The notes under the pieces: generated by a model
Told to the model about the DNA's origin: nothing
Databases searched by the model: none
What the model saw: the letters and a program-made list of their open reading frames with translations, nothing else
NCBI GenBank assembly: GCA_963801035.1
Contig: CAWDDF010000005.1
Coordinates: 124,001-188,000, forward strand
DNA length: 64,000 nucleotides
Origin: JACCZX01 sp963801035
GTDB taxonomy: Bacteria > Pseudomonadota > Gammaproteobacteria > Burkholderiales > Burkholderiaceae_F
Direction: 5' to 3'
Part shown: in pieces, positions 1-8,821 of the stretch
How positions within the stretch are numbered: the first letter of the stretch is position 1
How the letters are laid out: every line of letters starts with the position of its first letter
Made by a program: the position numbers and the translations under genes

Positions 1-2
1 CA

Positions 3-710
3 CTCGTGTATCCGTGCATCCTGGTTGCCGTCGCAAGTGTCTCCCTGCTCGTAATACTTGCTTATGTTGTGCCGCAATTCAGCCAGCTCTTCGCCGACGC
101 TGGACAGGCGTTGCCGCTATCGACCCAGATCGTGATTGGCGCAGCCGACTGGCTCAAAACATATGGATGGTTGCTAGCGGTAACAGTGATTGGAATTGGT
201 TTTCTCATCCGACTCCAACGCGAAAACGCGACGATGCGGTATCGGTGGGATAAGTTGCAACTGCGGCTGCCCCTGATCGGCGGACTCGTGAAGCGCATCG
301 AAATGGCGCGCTTCAGCCGCAGCCTCGGAACTTTGATGGTGAGCGGCGTGGCGGTACTCACGGGTCTTTCGATCGTCAAGGAGATTTTGTCTAACCGAGC
401 GTTGTCTGCGTCTTTAGACGCGGCCGTGGACGCGCTCAAGGAAGGACGTGGCATGGCCGACGCGATGATCGCCGCTGCCATGTTTCCGCCGCTGGGCCTT
501 CAGATGCTGAAGGTTGGTGAAGAGTCCGGGCGCCTTGACGTCATGCTGCTTCGGATGGCTGATATCTACGATCGCGAAGTATCGGTGGCGACTCAGCGAA
601 TGCTGGCGCTACTCGAGCCGATCCTCATCGTCGGGCTTGGCGTTGTGATTGCAGGCGTGATCATGTCGATCATGCTTGCCATCGTCAGCGTAAATGAGTT
701 GCCGCTATGA
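3..710 (+). CDS. gspF: Type II secretion inner-membrane platform protein GspF (5' partial)
   Basis: This is the C-terminal two thirds of GspF, the polytopic inner-membrane platform protein that links the GspE ATPase to pseudopilus assembly. The reading frame is open to the left edge, so the gene starts outside the window. Two membrane spans are visible at the beginning of the fragment (near ILVAVASVSLLVILAYVV and the WLLAVTVIGIGFLI stretch). A cytoplasmic GspF repeat follows, with MARFSRSLGTLMVSGV and GEESGRLDVML, and then a C-terminal span rich in I, V and G. The family signature of sequence plus membrane layout, and the gspG start overlapping its stop (ATGA), make the call firm. gspE would be expected just upstream. 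Confidence 0.95.
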   Translation, partial: LVYPCILVAVASVSLLVILAYVVPQFSQLFADAGQALPLSTQIVIGAADWLKTYGWLLAVTVIGIGFLIRLQRENATMRYRWDKLQLRLPLIGGLVKRIEMARFSRSLGTLMVSGVAVLTGLSIVKEILSNRALSASLDAAVDALKEGRGMADAMIAAAMFPPLGLQMLKVGEESGRLDVMLLRMADIYDREVSVATQRMLALLEPILIVGLGVVIAGVIMSIMLAIVSVNELPL

Positions 711-1159
711 AGTCGCAAACCGGAAGCAGCATGAGAGTTCGCAGATTGCGCTTGCCAAGCGGCTTCACCTTACTCGAGCTTCTTGTAGTGCTGGTGATCT
801 TGGGACTCTTAGCCGGCGTCATAGGCCCCCAAGTCATGAAGCACGTTGGGACGTCAAAGAGCAAGACGGCAACGGTGCAAATCGAAGAGCTCGCGACGGC
901 ACTGGAAATGTACCGCCTGGAATTGGGCGTGTATCCAACGACCGCACAAGGGCTGGCAGTTCTGGTGCAAAAGCCCGCCGGTGTCGATCAGTGGAACGGG
1001 CCATACCTCAGGAAGCCGGTTATTCCGAAGGATCCCTGGGGACGCGACTACCGTTATCGGCATCCAGGTGAACACGGCACTTTCGACATCTACACGCTGG
1101 GCGCCGACAACGCCGACGGCGGAGAGGGCGAAAGCATTGACGTCGTGAGCTGGAAGTGA
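707..1159 (+). CDS. gspG: Major pseudopilin GspG
   Basis: This is the major pseudopilin of the T2SS pseudopilus, cleaved and N-methylated by prepilin peptidase before assembly in the inner membrane. A short basic leader is followed by the cleavage motif GFTLLELLVVLVILG near residue 20 and the hydrophobic N-terminal helix. The globular part carries the GspG-specific features: YPTTAQGL, the GPYL loop, PKDPWGRDY and a C-terminal TLGADNADGGEGE Ca2+-binding-type loop. Its 150 residues match the family. The start overlaps the gspF stop by 4 bp, so the two are translationally coupled. Confidence 0.97.
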   Translation: MKSQTGSSMRVRRLRLPSGFTLLELLVVLVILGLLAGVIGPQVMKHVGTSKSKTATVQIEELATALEMYRLELGVYPTTAQGLAVLVQKPAGVDQWNGPYLRKPVIPKDPWGRDYRYRHPGEHGTFDIYTLGADNADGGEGESIDVVSWK

Positions 1160-1181
1160 TTTTCGACAGTCGGGGGAGCGA

Positions 1182-1667
1182 GTGCGGGACTGCCAGATAA
1201 AGACCCGAGTGACACGCGGCCGACGCAGCGGCCGGCGGCGCGGGTTCACACTGCTCGAATTGCTGGTCGTTCTGACAATCGCTGCGGGTATTGCAGTACT
1301 GGCCATGCCGCAGCTGTCGAAAGCCATCGCTGTGTTTGAACTGAAGAGCGGTGCGCGCCAGCTGGCCTCTGCGTTGCAGGCGGCGCGCGGCCGCGCCATC
1401 GCGCGGGACGGCGAGGTGGCCGTCATTGTGGACGTTCAAAAGCGCGTGTACCGGACAACGGGTCTCACTGAAGTTCGACCGTTGTCCGCTGATCTCTCGC
1501 TGACGCTCGAGACGGCAAGCAGTGACGTCCTAAACGAGCAGGTGGGAGCCATCCGTTTCTTTCCCGACGGCAGCTCGACCGGAGGTCGCTTGACGCTCGC
1601 TGCGGGCGGCCGGAAGTACGTGGTCGCGGTGAACTGGCTGACCGGCCGAGTGACGACCCATGAATAG
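1182..1667 (+). CDS. gspH: Minor pseudopilin GspH
   Basis: A minor pseudopilin of the T2SS tip or shaft. It uses a GTG start 22 bp after gspG. A basic N-terminus precedes the prepilin cleavage site and helix (RGFTLLELLVVLTIAAG). The downstream ARQLASALQAARGRAIA pattern is typical of the GspH/FimT family, followed by a small beta domain that ends close to the gspI start (8 bp overlap). At 161 residues it is of normal length. Assignment to H rather than another minor pseudopilin rests on order (between G and I) and the FimT-like helix. Confidence 0.9.
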   Translation: MRDCQIKTRVTRGRRSGRRRGFTLLELLVVLTIAAGIAVLAMPQLSKAIAVFELKSGARQLASALQAARGRAIARDGEVAVIVDVQKRVYRTTGLTEVRPLSADLSLTLETASSDVLNEQVGAIRFFPDGSSTGGRLTLAAGGRKYVVAVNWLTGRVTTHE

Positions 1668-2091
1668 GCACGGGCCGATGCGCAGGTGCATGGGCGGCTT
1701 CTCACTGCTGGAAGTGTTGGTTGCGTTCACGATTCTGGCGCTGACGCTGGGTGTGCTGTGGCAGATATTTTCGGCGACAGCACAGCGCGCCACGGTGGTC
1801 CAGGATACTCATCGTGCGGTCATGTTGGCGGAATCGAAAATGTCTGAACTCGCACTGACGGATGTGATACGTGCGGGCGCGGATGCAGGAGAGGTCGATG
1901 CGACCTTTCGCTGGCAGCGTCACGTCGAGCCCCTCGAGGCAAGGAGGGCGGCATCGGGTACACGTTCATGGGCTGCGTATCGAGTCATCGTGCAGGTGCA
2001 GTGGAGTCCCCGCGAAGCTCGCGCCTACGGCCAGGACAGCCCGCTGCGATCCGTCGTACTCACGACCGTGCGCATGGGGGCGGCCGAGTGA
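1660..2091 (+). CDS. gspI: Minor pseudopilin GspI
   Basis: A minor pseudopilin that nucleates the tip complex with GspJ and GspK. It has the cleavage motif GFSLLEVLVAFTILALTLG, in which FSLLEVLVAF is the typical GspI variant. The helix runs on to AVMLAESKMSEL, which is also typical of GspI. It is 143 residues long with a GspI-like C-terminus (YRVIVQVQW...LTTVRM). It overlaps gspH by 8 bp and gspJ by 4 bp, so it is part of one tightly packed operon. Confidence 0.92.
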   Translation: MNRHGPMRRCMGGFSLLEVLVAFTILALTLGVLWQIFSATAQRATVVQDTHRAVMLAESKMSELALTDVIRAGADAGEVDATFRWQRHVEPLEARRAASGTRSWAAYRVIVQVQWSPREARAYGQDSPLRSVVLTTVRMGAAE

Positions 2092-2747
2092 AGCATTGGC
2101 GCCACAGCAAGCGCGCTCGTGCCGCGCGTGGGTTCACCTTGGTGGAATTGGTCATTGCCCTGTCGATTCTCGGAATACTCTCACTGCTCCTGGTTAACGG
2201 GTTGGGGTTAGCCACTCGCACGTGGGATGCCGTCGAGCAGCGCACAACGGAGGCGCATCAAGGGCATTTGAGCGTGATCTTTCTGCAGCGGCAAATCGAA
2301 CTGGCCCAGCCGCTCCGTTTGTCGCGCGACGCTTCAGCGAAGCAGATCACTTTTGTTGGCCAGCAGCACGCCATGAGATTTGTCGCGCCGCTGCCTGGCC
2401 ATCTCGGTGCAGGCGGGATGTACTGGTTCGCTCTGAGTCTGGGGGACAGTAGCGCGGGCAAGCGCTTGGTGCTGACTTACTGGCTGTTTCAACGGGAGGA
2501 CTGGGAGCGTTTTGGCGCAGCTGTACCCGAGCAGGCCGTGCTGATGGAAGGTCTCGAGAATCTGCAATTTGAGTATCTCGAACCGGCCACGCCAGACTCG
2601 CCCGCCCGGTGGACATCTGACTGGGAGCCACTGGATCGCCTGCCGCGCCTGATTCGGGTGCGGATCACCTACGTGTCAGGAAGCGCTGGCCCCTGGCACG
2701 AATTGCTAGTGGCACCGAAGCTGGCTACCCATGCCCCCGGAGTGTGA
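2088..2747 (+). CDS. gspJ: Minor pseudopilin GspJ
   Basis: A minor pseudopilin of the GspI-J-K tip complex. The frame is open further upstream to an ATG at 1968. The GTG at 2088 overlaps the gspI stop (GTGA) and places a short basic leader in front of the cleavage motif GFTLVELVIALSILGILSLL, so that start is preferred. The mature part contains the GspJ-type RTWDAVEQRT, the FLQRQIELAQP segment and a C-terminal beta domain with LENLQFEYL. It is 219 residues from this start, normal for GspJ. Confidence 0.92.
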   Translation: MKHWRHSKRARAARGFTLVELVIALSILGILSLLLVNGLGLATRTWDAVEQRTTEAHQGHLSVIFLQRQIELAQPLRLSRDASAKQITFVGQQHAMRFVAPLPGHLGAGGMYWFALSLGDSSAGKRLVLTYWLFQREDWERFGAAVPEQAVLMEGLENLQFEYLEPATPDSPARWTSDWEPLDRLPRLIRVRITYVSGSAGPWHELLVAPKLATHAPGV

Positions 2748-2753
2748 CGGTCA

Positions 2754-3743
2754 ATGACTCCGGCGACAACGCAAATGACGAAGAACGTGCGACGGGGCAC
2801 GGCACCGCGATGGTGTGGCTGGCGACACCGTGGCGTGGTTCTGATCGGCGTGTTGTGGGTGATTGCGCTGTTGTCGATTGTGGCGGTCGGCATTTCAGTC
2901 AGCATGCGTAACGAGATTCGACTTGCCGGAAATCTCATCGCCGCCGCACAGGCGCGGCATGCCGCGGAAGCAGGCGTTCAATTGGCACTGGTCGGGCTCT
3001 TAAACGCGAGCGAGGGTCGCGGCGTGCCGACGGGCGATGGCGTAATGGAATTTTCGGTCGGCGCTGCGGAAGTGCGCGTTAGCGTAGCGAGCGAAAGCGG
3101 AAAGATCGACTTGAATGCCGCCCCAGAAGGGCTTCTCGACGCGCTGCTGCGGGTGGTGGGTGTGGCACCGGAAATGCGAAGCCAAATCGTCGCTGCTATT
3201 GCCGATTGGCGCGACGCGGACAGCTCGGCCCGGCCGGCCGGCGCCGAGGATGAAGACTATGCAGCCGCCGGCAGGCCATACGGTGCGAAGGACGGTCCCT
3301 TTGAAAGCGTGGATGAGCTGCGGTTGGTGAGGGGCATCACGCCGGCGCTCTATGAGGCGATACAACCTGCCCTGACGGTTCATTCGCGTCGCGGGCGGGT
3401 CAACCCCGAGGCCGCCTCCAGTCTCGTCCTGCTCGCCTTGCTGGATGGAAATGACGCAGAAGTGGAGGAGTACATGGCGCTACGGGCTTTGCATCTTCGC
3501 AACCGCCAGCCGGCACCGCCATTTCCGGTCACCGCTCAGCCCTATGCCGTTCCTGGCGGCGGAGGCCTGACCGTAAGCGTGCACGCGCACGCCCGCATAG
3601 GCACGGAGGGGACGGCACGCGTCCATGCCGTTGTAGATCTACGCAATCGGGATAAGGATCATCCACTCAAGATCCGTGACTGGCGTCGCACGGGCGAAGC
3701 GCTCTTCCCACCGAGTGCGGATGAAAGGGGAACCGTGCAATGA
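2754..3743 (+). CDS. gspK: Pseudopilus tip protein GspK
   Basis: GspK is the largest minor pseudopilin and caps the pseudopilus tip. The N-terminus has a basic leader followed by RGVVLIGVLWVIALLSIVAV, in which the usual Glu at +5 of the mature protein is absent, as is normal for GspK. AGNLIAAAQARHAAEAGVQLAL is characteristic of the family. The middle has SESGKIDLNAAP and WRDADSSARPAGAEDEDY, and the helix-hairpin-helix-like FESVDELRLVRGI lies further on. It is 329 residues long and overlaps gspL by 4 bp. Confidence 0.95.
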   Translation: MTPATTQMTKNVRRGTAPRWCGWRHRGVVLIGVLWVIALLSIVAVGISVSMRNEIRLAGNLIAAAQARHAAEAGVQLALVGLLNASEGRGVPTGDGVMEFSVGAAEVRVSVASESGKIDLNAAPEGLLDALLRVVGVAPEMRSQIVAAIADWRDADSSARPAGAEDEDYAAAGRPYGAKDGPFESVDELRLVRGITPALYEAIQPALTVHSRRGRVNPEAASSLVLLALLDGNDAEVEEYMALRALHLRNRQPAPPFPVTAQPYAVPGGGGLTVSVHAHARIGTEGTARVHAVVDLRNRDKDHPLKIRDWRRTGEALFPPSADERGTVQ

Positions 3744-4855
3744 ATCTGACAGCGCTCCGTCATAACTTGACCGTGGCAAGCGCAGCGACGCGTCGCGCAT
3801 TTGGACAAGCTCTGACCTGGTGGTCGAACGAGATGCTTGCCTTGTTGCCGCACCGGCTCAAGGGGATGACACAGCGGCGAGAACGGCGGCTTTTGGTTGA
3901 CGTGAATGGCGCGCAGGTGACCTTCACACTGCGGGACGGGCGCGCACTGCGCACACTCGGGGAATTGAATGGCCTGCCTGAGCACGCCACCACGCCCCCG
4001 GTCATCGACGACGTCAGGCAGGCCTGTGCTGGGCGGGCGATCGAAATAGCGGTTCGCATTCCCGCGGCGTGCGCGCTGCACCGAAGCCTAAGTCTGCCGA
4101 TCGCCGCGGCGCGCCATCTGAGCTCGGTGCTGGCCTTCGAACTGGACCGCTATACGCCATTCAAGGCCGACCAGGTCTTTTACGGCTTCGCTGTAACCGG
4201 GCGGAATCGTGCCAAGGGTGAGTTGCAGGTCGGGTTGACTCTGGTCCCGCGCAAGGAAGCTCAGCCGTGGCTGGAAAGCCTGCGCGGTTGGGGACTCGAA
4301 CCGACCTCCCTCGAGATCCGCGAGGACAATGACGTTTCGATAAATTTGCTGCCGGCCGCACAGAGGGAGGCGGCGGCCACCAGTCCCCGATGGCGAAACC
4401 AGGCATTGGCGGCCATCGCGTCCGCCTTGCTCATCGCCGTGGTTGCCCTGCCCCTGGTGCAGAAGGGTGAGATCGTATCGCGGCTGGAGGAGGAAGTTGG
4501 TCTGGCACGCGGCGAAGCGCTGCAGGCTGATCAGATACGTAAGGAGCTGCAGCAGCTGATTGACGAAGAAAGCGCGATCGTCGAACGCGGAAAGCAGCGG
4601 CCTTCCGGCATTCAGGTACTGGAGGATCTGACGCGCGCTCTTCCAGACAGCGCCTGGTTGAACCGGTTGGAAACGAATGATGCACGCGTGACGATTCGGG
4701 GCGAAGCAGCGAATGCCTCGGATCTGGTCCAACTGCTTGAAAGCTCCGGCAAGTTCAGGAGTGCAGCGTTCGAAGGTGCAATCACGCGCGACGCGCGCAC
4801 GGAACGTGAACGGTTCACGATTTCCGCCACCTCCGTGCCGAGCGTCAAACAATGA
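3740..4855 (+). CDS. gspL: T2SS assembly-platform protein GspL
   Basis: This bitopic inner-membrane protein connects GspE and GspM. The N-terminal half is PilM-like (actin-fold) cytoplasmic sequence, with LAFELDRYTPFKADQV and a Leu/Val-rich region before PLLPAAQRE-type sequence. A single membrane span lies around residues 220-240 (IASALLIAVVALPLV). A coiled-coil-like segment (EEVGLARGEALQADQIRKE) and a PilN-like ferredoxin fold (LEDLTRALPDSAWLNRLE) follow. The length of 371 residues and its position between K and M support the call. Confidence 0.92.
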   Translation: MNLTALRHNLTVASAATRRAFGQALTWWSNEMLALLPHRLKGMTQRRERRLLVDVNGAQVTFTLRDGRALRTLGELNGLPEHATTPPVIDDVRQACAGRAIEIAVRIPAACALHRSLSLPIAAARHLSSVLAFELDRYTPFKADQVFYGFAVTGRNRAKGELQVGLTLVPRKEAQPWLESLRGWGLEPTSLEIREDNDVSINLLPAAQREAAATSPRWRNQALAAIASALLIAVVALPLVQKGEIVSRLEEEVGLARGEALQADQIRKELQQLIDEESAIVERGKQRPSGIQVLEDLTRALPDSAWLNRLETNDARVTIRGEAANASDLVQLLESSGKFRSAAFEGAITRDARTERERFTISATSVPSVKQ

Positions 4856-5451
4856 TCGAGCGACCCTTCCTGCAGAGGCGCGTCGCTGCCGTGGCGGCGA
4901 CCGTCTTGCTTGCCGTCCTCGTTTATCTCGCCCTGATCCGTCCCTTGGTCGGAACTTATCGGCAGTACGACGAGAGGATCGCCGAATTGACCGATCGCCT
5001 TCAGCGGTATCAACGGGCCGCGCGCGACCGAGACTCGAATGAGCGACTTCTGGAGCAGCGCAAACGGTCTGACCCAGCGAAGCGGCTTTATCTGGGAGGT
5101 CAGAACGCGTCTTTGGCCGCCTCCGAGCTGCAGGGTGTCATCAAGCGCGTGGTGGAGGAAAGCAGGGGTGAACTGCTCAGCATGCAGGTCATCGGCGCGC
5201 CGAAAGCCGAGCGCGCGTCCGAGGTCACGGTCAAGGTGCGCATCAAGGGCGACATCCAGACCCTGCAGAAGTGCGTGCACGCGCTGGAAGCCGGACGTCC
5301 CATCCTGCTCCTGAGCAAGCTATCGGTCGACGCGATCCCTACTACATCGCGCGCAGCTGCGGCCGGCAAGCCGGACCTGATCAGAAGCGAGGGGGTCGAT
5401 CTGTCGATCAGCCTTGACGTGACCGGTTATCTGCGCAAGCAGCCTGCATGA
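4852..5451 (+). CDS. gspM: T2SS assembly-platform protein GspM
   Basis: A small bitopic partner of GspL in the inner-membrane platform. One N-terminal membrane span (AATVLLAVLVYLALI) is followed by a charged, coiled-coil-like helix (YDERIAELTDRLQRYQRAARD). A periplasmic ferredoxin-like domain follows, with LYLGGQNASLAASELQGVIKRVV, typical of the GspM/PilO-like family. It is 199 residues long and overlaps both gspL and the next gene by 4 bp. Confidence 0.88.
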   Translation: MIERPFLQRRVAAVAATVLLAVLVYLALIRPLVGTYRQYDERIAELTDRLQRYQRAARDRDSNERLLEQRKRSDPAKRLYLGGQNASLAASELQGVIKRVVEESRGELLSMQVIGAPKAERASEVTVKVRIKGDIQTLQKCVHALEAGRPILLLSKLSVDAIPTTSRAAAAGKPDLIRSEGVDLSISLDVTGYLRKQPA

Positions 5452-6089
5452 GCACAGCGTTGGGTCCTCGTGGCTTGGGCCTGGGTGTTATGGGGTGGCT
5501 GCTTCTTGCTTCGTGTCTCGTGCTAGCCGCCGTGCTTGCGGTTGAACTGATCGCGCCGCCACGCGACGTAGCTTCCGCGCTTTCGCCGGCGACCGCATCG
5601 ACGGAAGCCGCCGTGGTGGCCGCGCCTACAGCCGCCGCGCTGGCGTTCGCACCAATAGATAAATTTCAGGAAATAGTGGAGCGCCCTCTGTTTCACGCGT
5701 CGCGCCGACCGGTGCCTCAGGAGGCGGAGGACGCGCCTGCGCTCGCCGCCGCCGAACTGCGCAGCTTGACTCTGATCGGCATTCTCATTTCTCCTGAGAC
5801 CCAGCTCGCGATCTTTCAGGACAAAGGAACGCAAGCGCTGCGCCTCGAGGCCGGCGCGACGGTCGGCAAGTGGTCGCTCGCGGAAGTGCGCGCCGACGGG
5901 GTGACGCTGCGCAGAGGTGGCGAAACGCATGTGATTGCGCTGCATAAGGTGGACACCGCCCATACATCAGCGAGCGACGGCAAACCGCAAGCAACGAGCG
6001 CTCAAGTGCGAGATCGAGACGCCGCGAAAATTCATGCGCAGAAAGCGCCGACAAGAGAACACCGCTTCAGAAGCAAACGCGGCTCGTGA
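5448..6089 (+). CDS. gspN: T2SS protein N (GspC-like homology-region protein, XpsN type)
   Basis: An N-terminal membrane anchor (GWLLLASCLVLAAVLAVELI) is followed by an Ala/Pro-rich periplasmic linker. A small beta domain of the GspC homology-region type comes next: RPLFHASRRPV, then LTLIGILISPETQLAIF and LRLEAGATVGKWSL. Such proteins connect the inner-membrane platform to the secretin N0 domain. Position directly before gspD and the absence of a PDZ domain match the XpsN-type 'N' protein of Xanthomonas-like operons. The last 45 residues are low complexity and basic. The name N versus C is a nomenclature choice; the role is inferred. Confidence 0.8.
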   Translation: MSTALGPRGLGLGVMGWLLLASCLVLAAVLAVELIAPPRDVASALSPATASTEAAVVAAPTAAALAFAPIDKFQEIVERPLFHASRRPVPQEAEDAPALAAAELRSLTLIGILISPETQLAIFQDKGTQALRLEAGATVGKWSLAEVRADGVTLRRGGETHVIALHKVDTAHTSASDGKPQATSAQVRDRDAAKIHAQKAPTREHRFRSKRGS

Positions 6090-6141
6090 CAACCGCCGCG
6101 CCTGTTTCGTCAATGACCCCACCCCTACGGACCAACGCGCC

Positions 6142-8513
6142 ATGATGAAAACTCGCAATCACGCCATCGCTGCTCCGTGGCTTGCGGCTACTGCGATCTG
6201 GTGCGCGGGTTGCGCAAGCCTTTCGCCAGAGACACCGGTGTCGCCTTCCACACCGGTGACGGCTTCAAGTCCGACCGATGCGTTTGCAAATCCAGTGAGC
6301 CGTGCGGCCGTGCCCGCCGTGCCGGCCCGCGAGGCAGACCGAACCGCACCCACAGTGCCGTCGCGCCCGCGACCCGCCCAGGCTGAGCTGTATCCCGGTA
6401 CTGGCACCTACGTCGATTCAAAAGTGGCAAGCCGGGAGGGGCAGGCAGCCGCGGACGACGGCCAGGTTCGCTTGAACTTCAAGGGCGCGGACCTGAGTGA
6501 AGTGGTCAAAGCAATTCTTGGCGACTTGCTGAAAGCGAATTACGTCATTGACGACAAGGTCAAGGGCCAGGTCAATCTCGAAACCAGCCGTCCGATGAGT
6601 CGGGACGCGTTGATTCCAACCTTAGAAGCGGTGCTGCGCACCCATGGCGCAGTCCTGATCCAGACCGGCGGCCTTTACCGCATCGTCCCCCAGAGCGCAG
6701 CATTAACGAGCGGATTGAGCCCATATGCGAGCCTCCAACGGGGTCGAGGTTTTCAGGTCGTGGTGGTCCCGCTTCAGTACATCGCGGCCAAGGAAATAGA
6801 GAAGATACTCAAGCCGCTGCAGGCTCCGAACAGTCTGGTGCAGATCGATAGCCGACGCAACCTTCTCATTCTGGCCGGCACCGAAACCGAAATCGCACAA
6901 ATGCTGCAGGCGGTCGAGACCTTCGACGTGGATCAGCTCCGAGGCACATCCGTGGGCCTGTTTCGGCTGCAGACGGTGGATGTCAAAACGGTGCGCGGCG
7001 AGTTGGAGCAGATCTTTGGCGAAGGCGCGGACGGCGCTGGCATGCTGCGTTTCATCGCCCTCGAGCGGCTTAACGCGCTGCTCGTAATCACACCGCAGCC
7101 GAAGCACCTGGAAACGGTTCAGCAATGGATCCGGCGTCTCGATCGAACCGAAGAGAGTGCTGGCTCAGGGCTGCATGTGTAGTACGTGCAGAACTCCCGC
7201 GCGCAGCACCTGGCCGAAGTTCTCGCCCCACTGTTCGGGATCGAGCGACAAAGAGCGGAACCGCAAGGCGCCCTAAGGCTGGCGCCGGGGGCAAGAGCTG
7301 CGACGCTTCAGTCTGACATTGGCATGGTGCCAACGCGAGGTACGGCCAGCGCGGCATCTGCTGATCGGCCTGCGGGACTGAAACCCTGTCAGGCACCAGA
7401 ATCGCCGAAGGTAAACCGACCGCGCTCAGGACTGCAGCTGAGCCGCCGGGGGCGCGGTCATTGACGGACGAACTCGACGTGGGAGCGGTCACGATCATTG
7501 CCGATGATCAGCGCAACGCCCTGATCGTGAAGGCCAACGCCACCGATTACGCCAAAGTCGAACAGGCCATCCGCAAACTGGACATCTGGCCATTGCAGGT
7601 CCTTGTCGAAGCGACGATCGTCGACGTGGCACTAACCGGCGAGTTGAGCCTGGGCGTTGAATGGTTCATCAAGGGAAGCATCAACGGTAATCCAACACGC
7701 TCGCTGCTGGATCTCGGCCCCGCAGGCATCGCGCCGCGCGTGCCGGGTTTCTCCTTCTCGCTTCTCGACGCGGCGGGTGCCATAAGAGCAGTGCTCAATG
7801 CCCTGGCGAGCGATTCGAGACTGAAGGTAGTGTCCTCTCCAAACATGATGGTGATGGACAATCACAAGGCCGTGATCCGCGTCGGCGACCAAGTACCCGT
7901 GCGTACCTCCGAGGCCACAAGTATCTCCACATCGGGAGTTGCACCCATCATCGCCACCACGATCGAGTACGTGGATACAGGCGTGCTGCTCGAAGTCACG
8001 CCGCGCGTCAATTCAAGCGGAATGGTGCAACTGGACATCAAGCAGGAGTTCAACGATGTGCAGCGGACCACCACCTCGGGCATCGATTCGCCAACGATCA
8101 ATCAGCGTCGCATCAACACGACGGTGACGGTGCAAAGCGGCGAAACAGTCGTTCTGGGTGGTCTGATTCGGGACCGCAAAATCAGCACGAAATCTGGCGT
8201 CCCGGGCTTGATGCGCCTTCCGCTTTTTGGCGCGCTCTTCAGAACCGAGCTTGAGACAAACGAACGGTCTGAGCTCATCATTCTGATCACACCGACCGCA
8301 GTAAAAGACCCGGGCGAAGCTCGCGCGATCTCCGAGGAACTGATGCGCCGAATGAAAGAAACGCCGGTGCCTGCGTGGATTCGGCCAGTAGCCAATGAAC
8401 CGCAGAATGGTTCGCCACCCAAGGAATCGACCCCTCAGGACCCTGCGCTGAATCAGCCGCCAGCCCCTGACGCTACGGCTCAAGAACCGTGTGCCGCCGC
8501 CGCAAGTCGCTAG
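6142..8513 (+). pseudogene. gspD: T2SS outer-membrane secretin GspD, interrupted by a stop and a frameshift
   Basis: This is the secretin channel of the T2SS. The ATG at 6142 gives a lipoprotein signal ending near AIWCAGC. N0 (VRLNFKGADLSEVVKAIL), N1 and N2 domains follow. In frame, GLHV is followed by a TAG at 7180-7182, where the family has Tyr (next residues YVQN). Reading then continues in the same frame to 7464. The secretin core resumes in another frame from about 7461 (TDELDVGAVTIIADD) and runs intact to 8513, with VRVGDQVPVRT, VDTGVLLEVTPRV and the C-terminal VPGLMRLPLFGALF motif. The break lies in the low-complexity N2-N3 linker. All domains are present, so this is either a very recent lesion or a sequence error. 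It is the last gene of the gsp operon seen here. Confidence 0.88.
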
Positions 8514-8821
8514 CGGTTCGACCCTGCGCACGGCGAATCGGTGTCATAAAGCACGATCGCCCGTAGCGCGGCAGCAGTGCTGCGGGACGAGTGCGCTTGA
8601 GGGTGAACGCGCGTAGGTAGGGTCGGGGTAACCCGTAGGTTCGACTACTGCCTGCACACCCGTCGAATGGGGCATTTGCCGATCGCTCCTACTGGCGCGA
8701 TCACTTACTTTGGTATCGGTGCCCAAGGATCGTGCTGTTAACGCGTGCGCTGATGGCTGGTCATATGGTTCAGCCTGTCGCACCAAGCGTCTTTTAATGA
8801 AAACAGTCGGAGGGGCGCGTA
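8514..8821 (+). other. Intergenic region between gspD and the haem-protein gene
   Basis: 308 bp without a convincing gene. It contains a small inverted repeat (GATCGC at 8681-8686 and GCGATC at 8697-8702, 10-nt loop) and, at its end, a strong ribosome-binding sequence (GGAGGGG near 8808) in front of the ATG at 8822. A promoter for the downstream block presumably lies here, but no -35/-10 pair is clear. No riboswitch class could be recognised. Confidence 0.4.

Noticed and set aside
8514..8821. Riboswitch (for example c-di-GMP class) before the haem gene
   Set aside because: Only a 6-bp inverted repeat was found; no conserved core of a known class could be matched.
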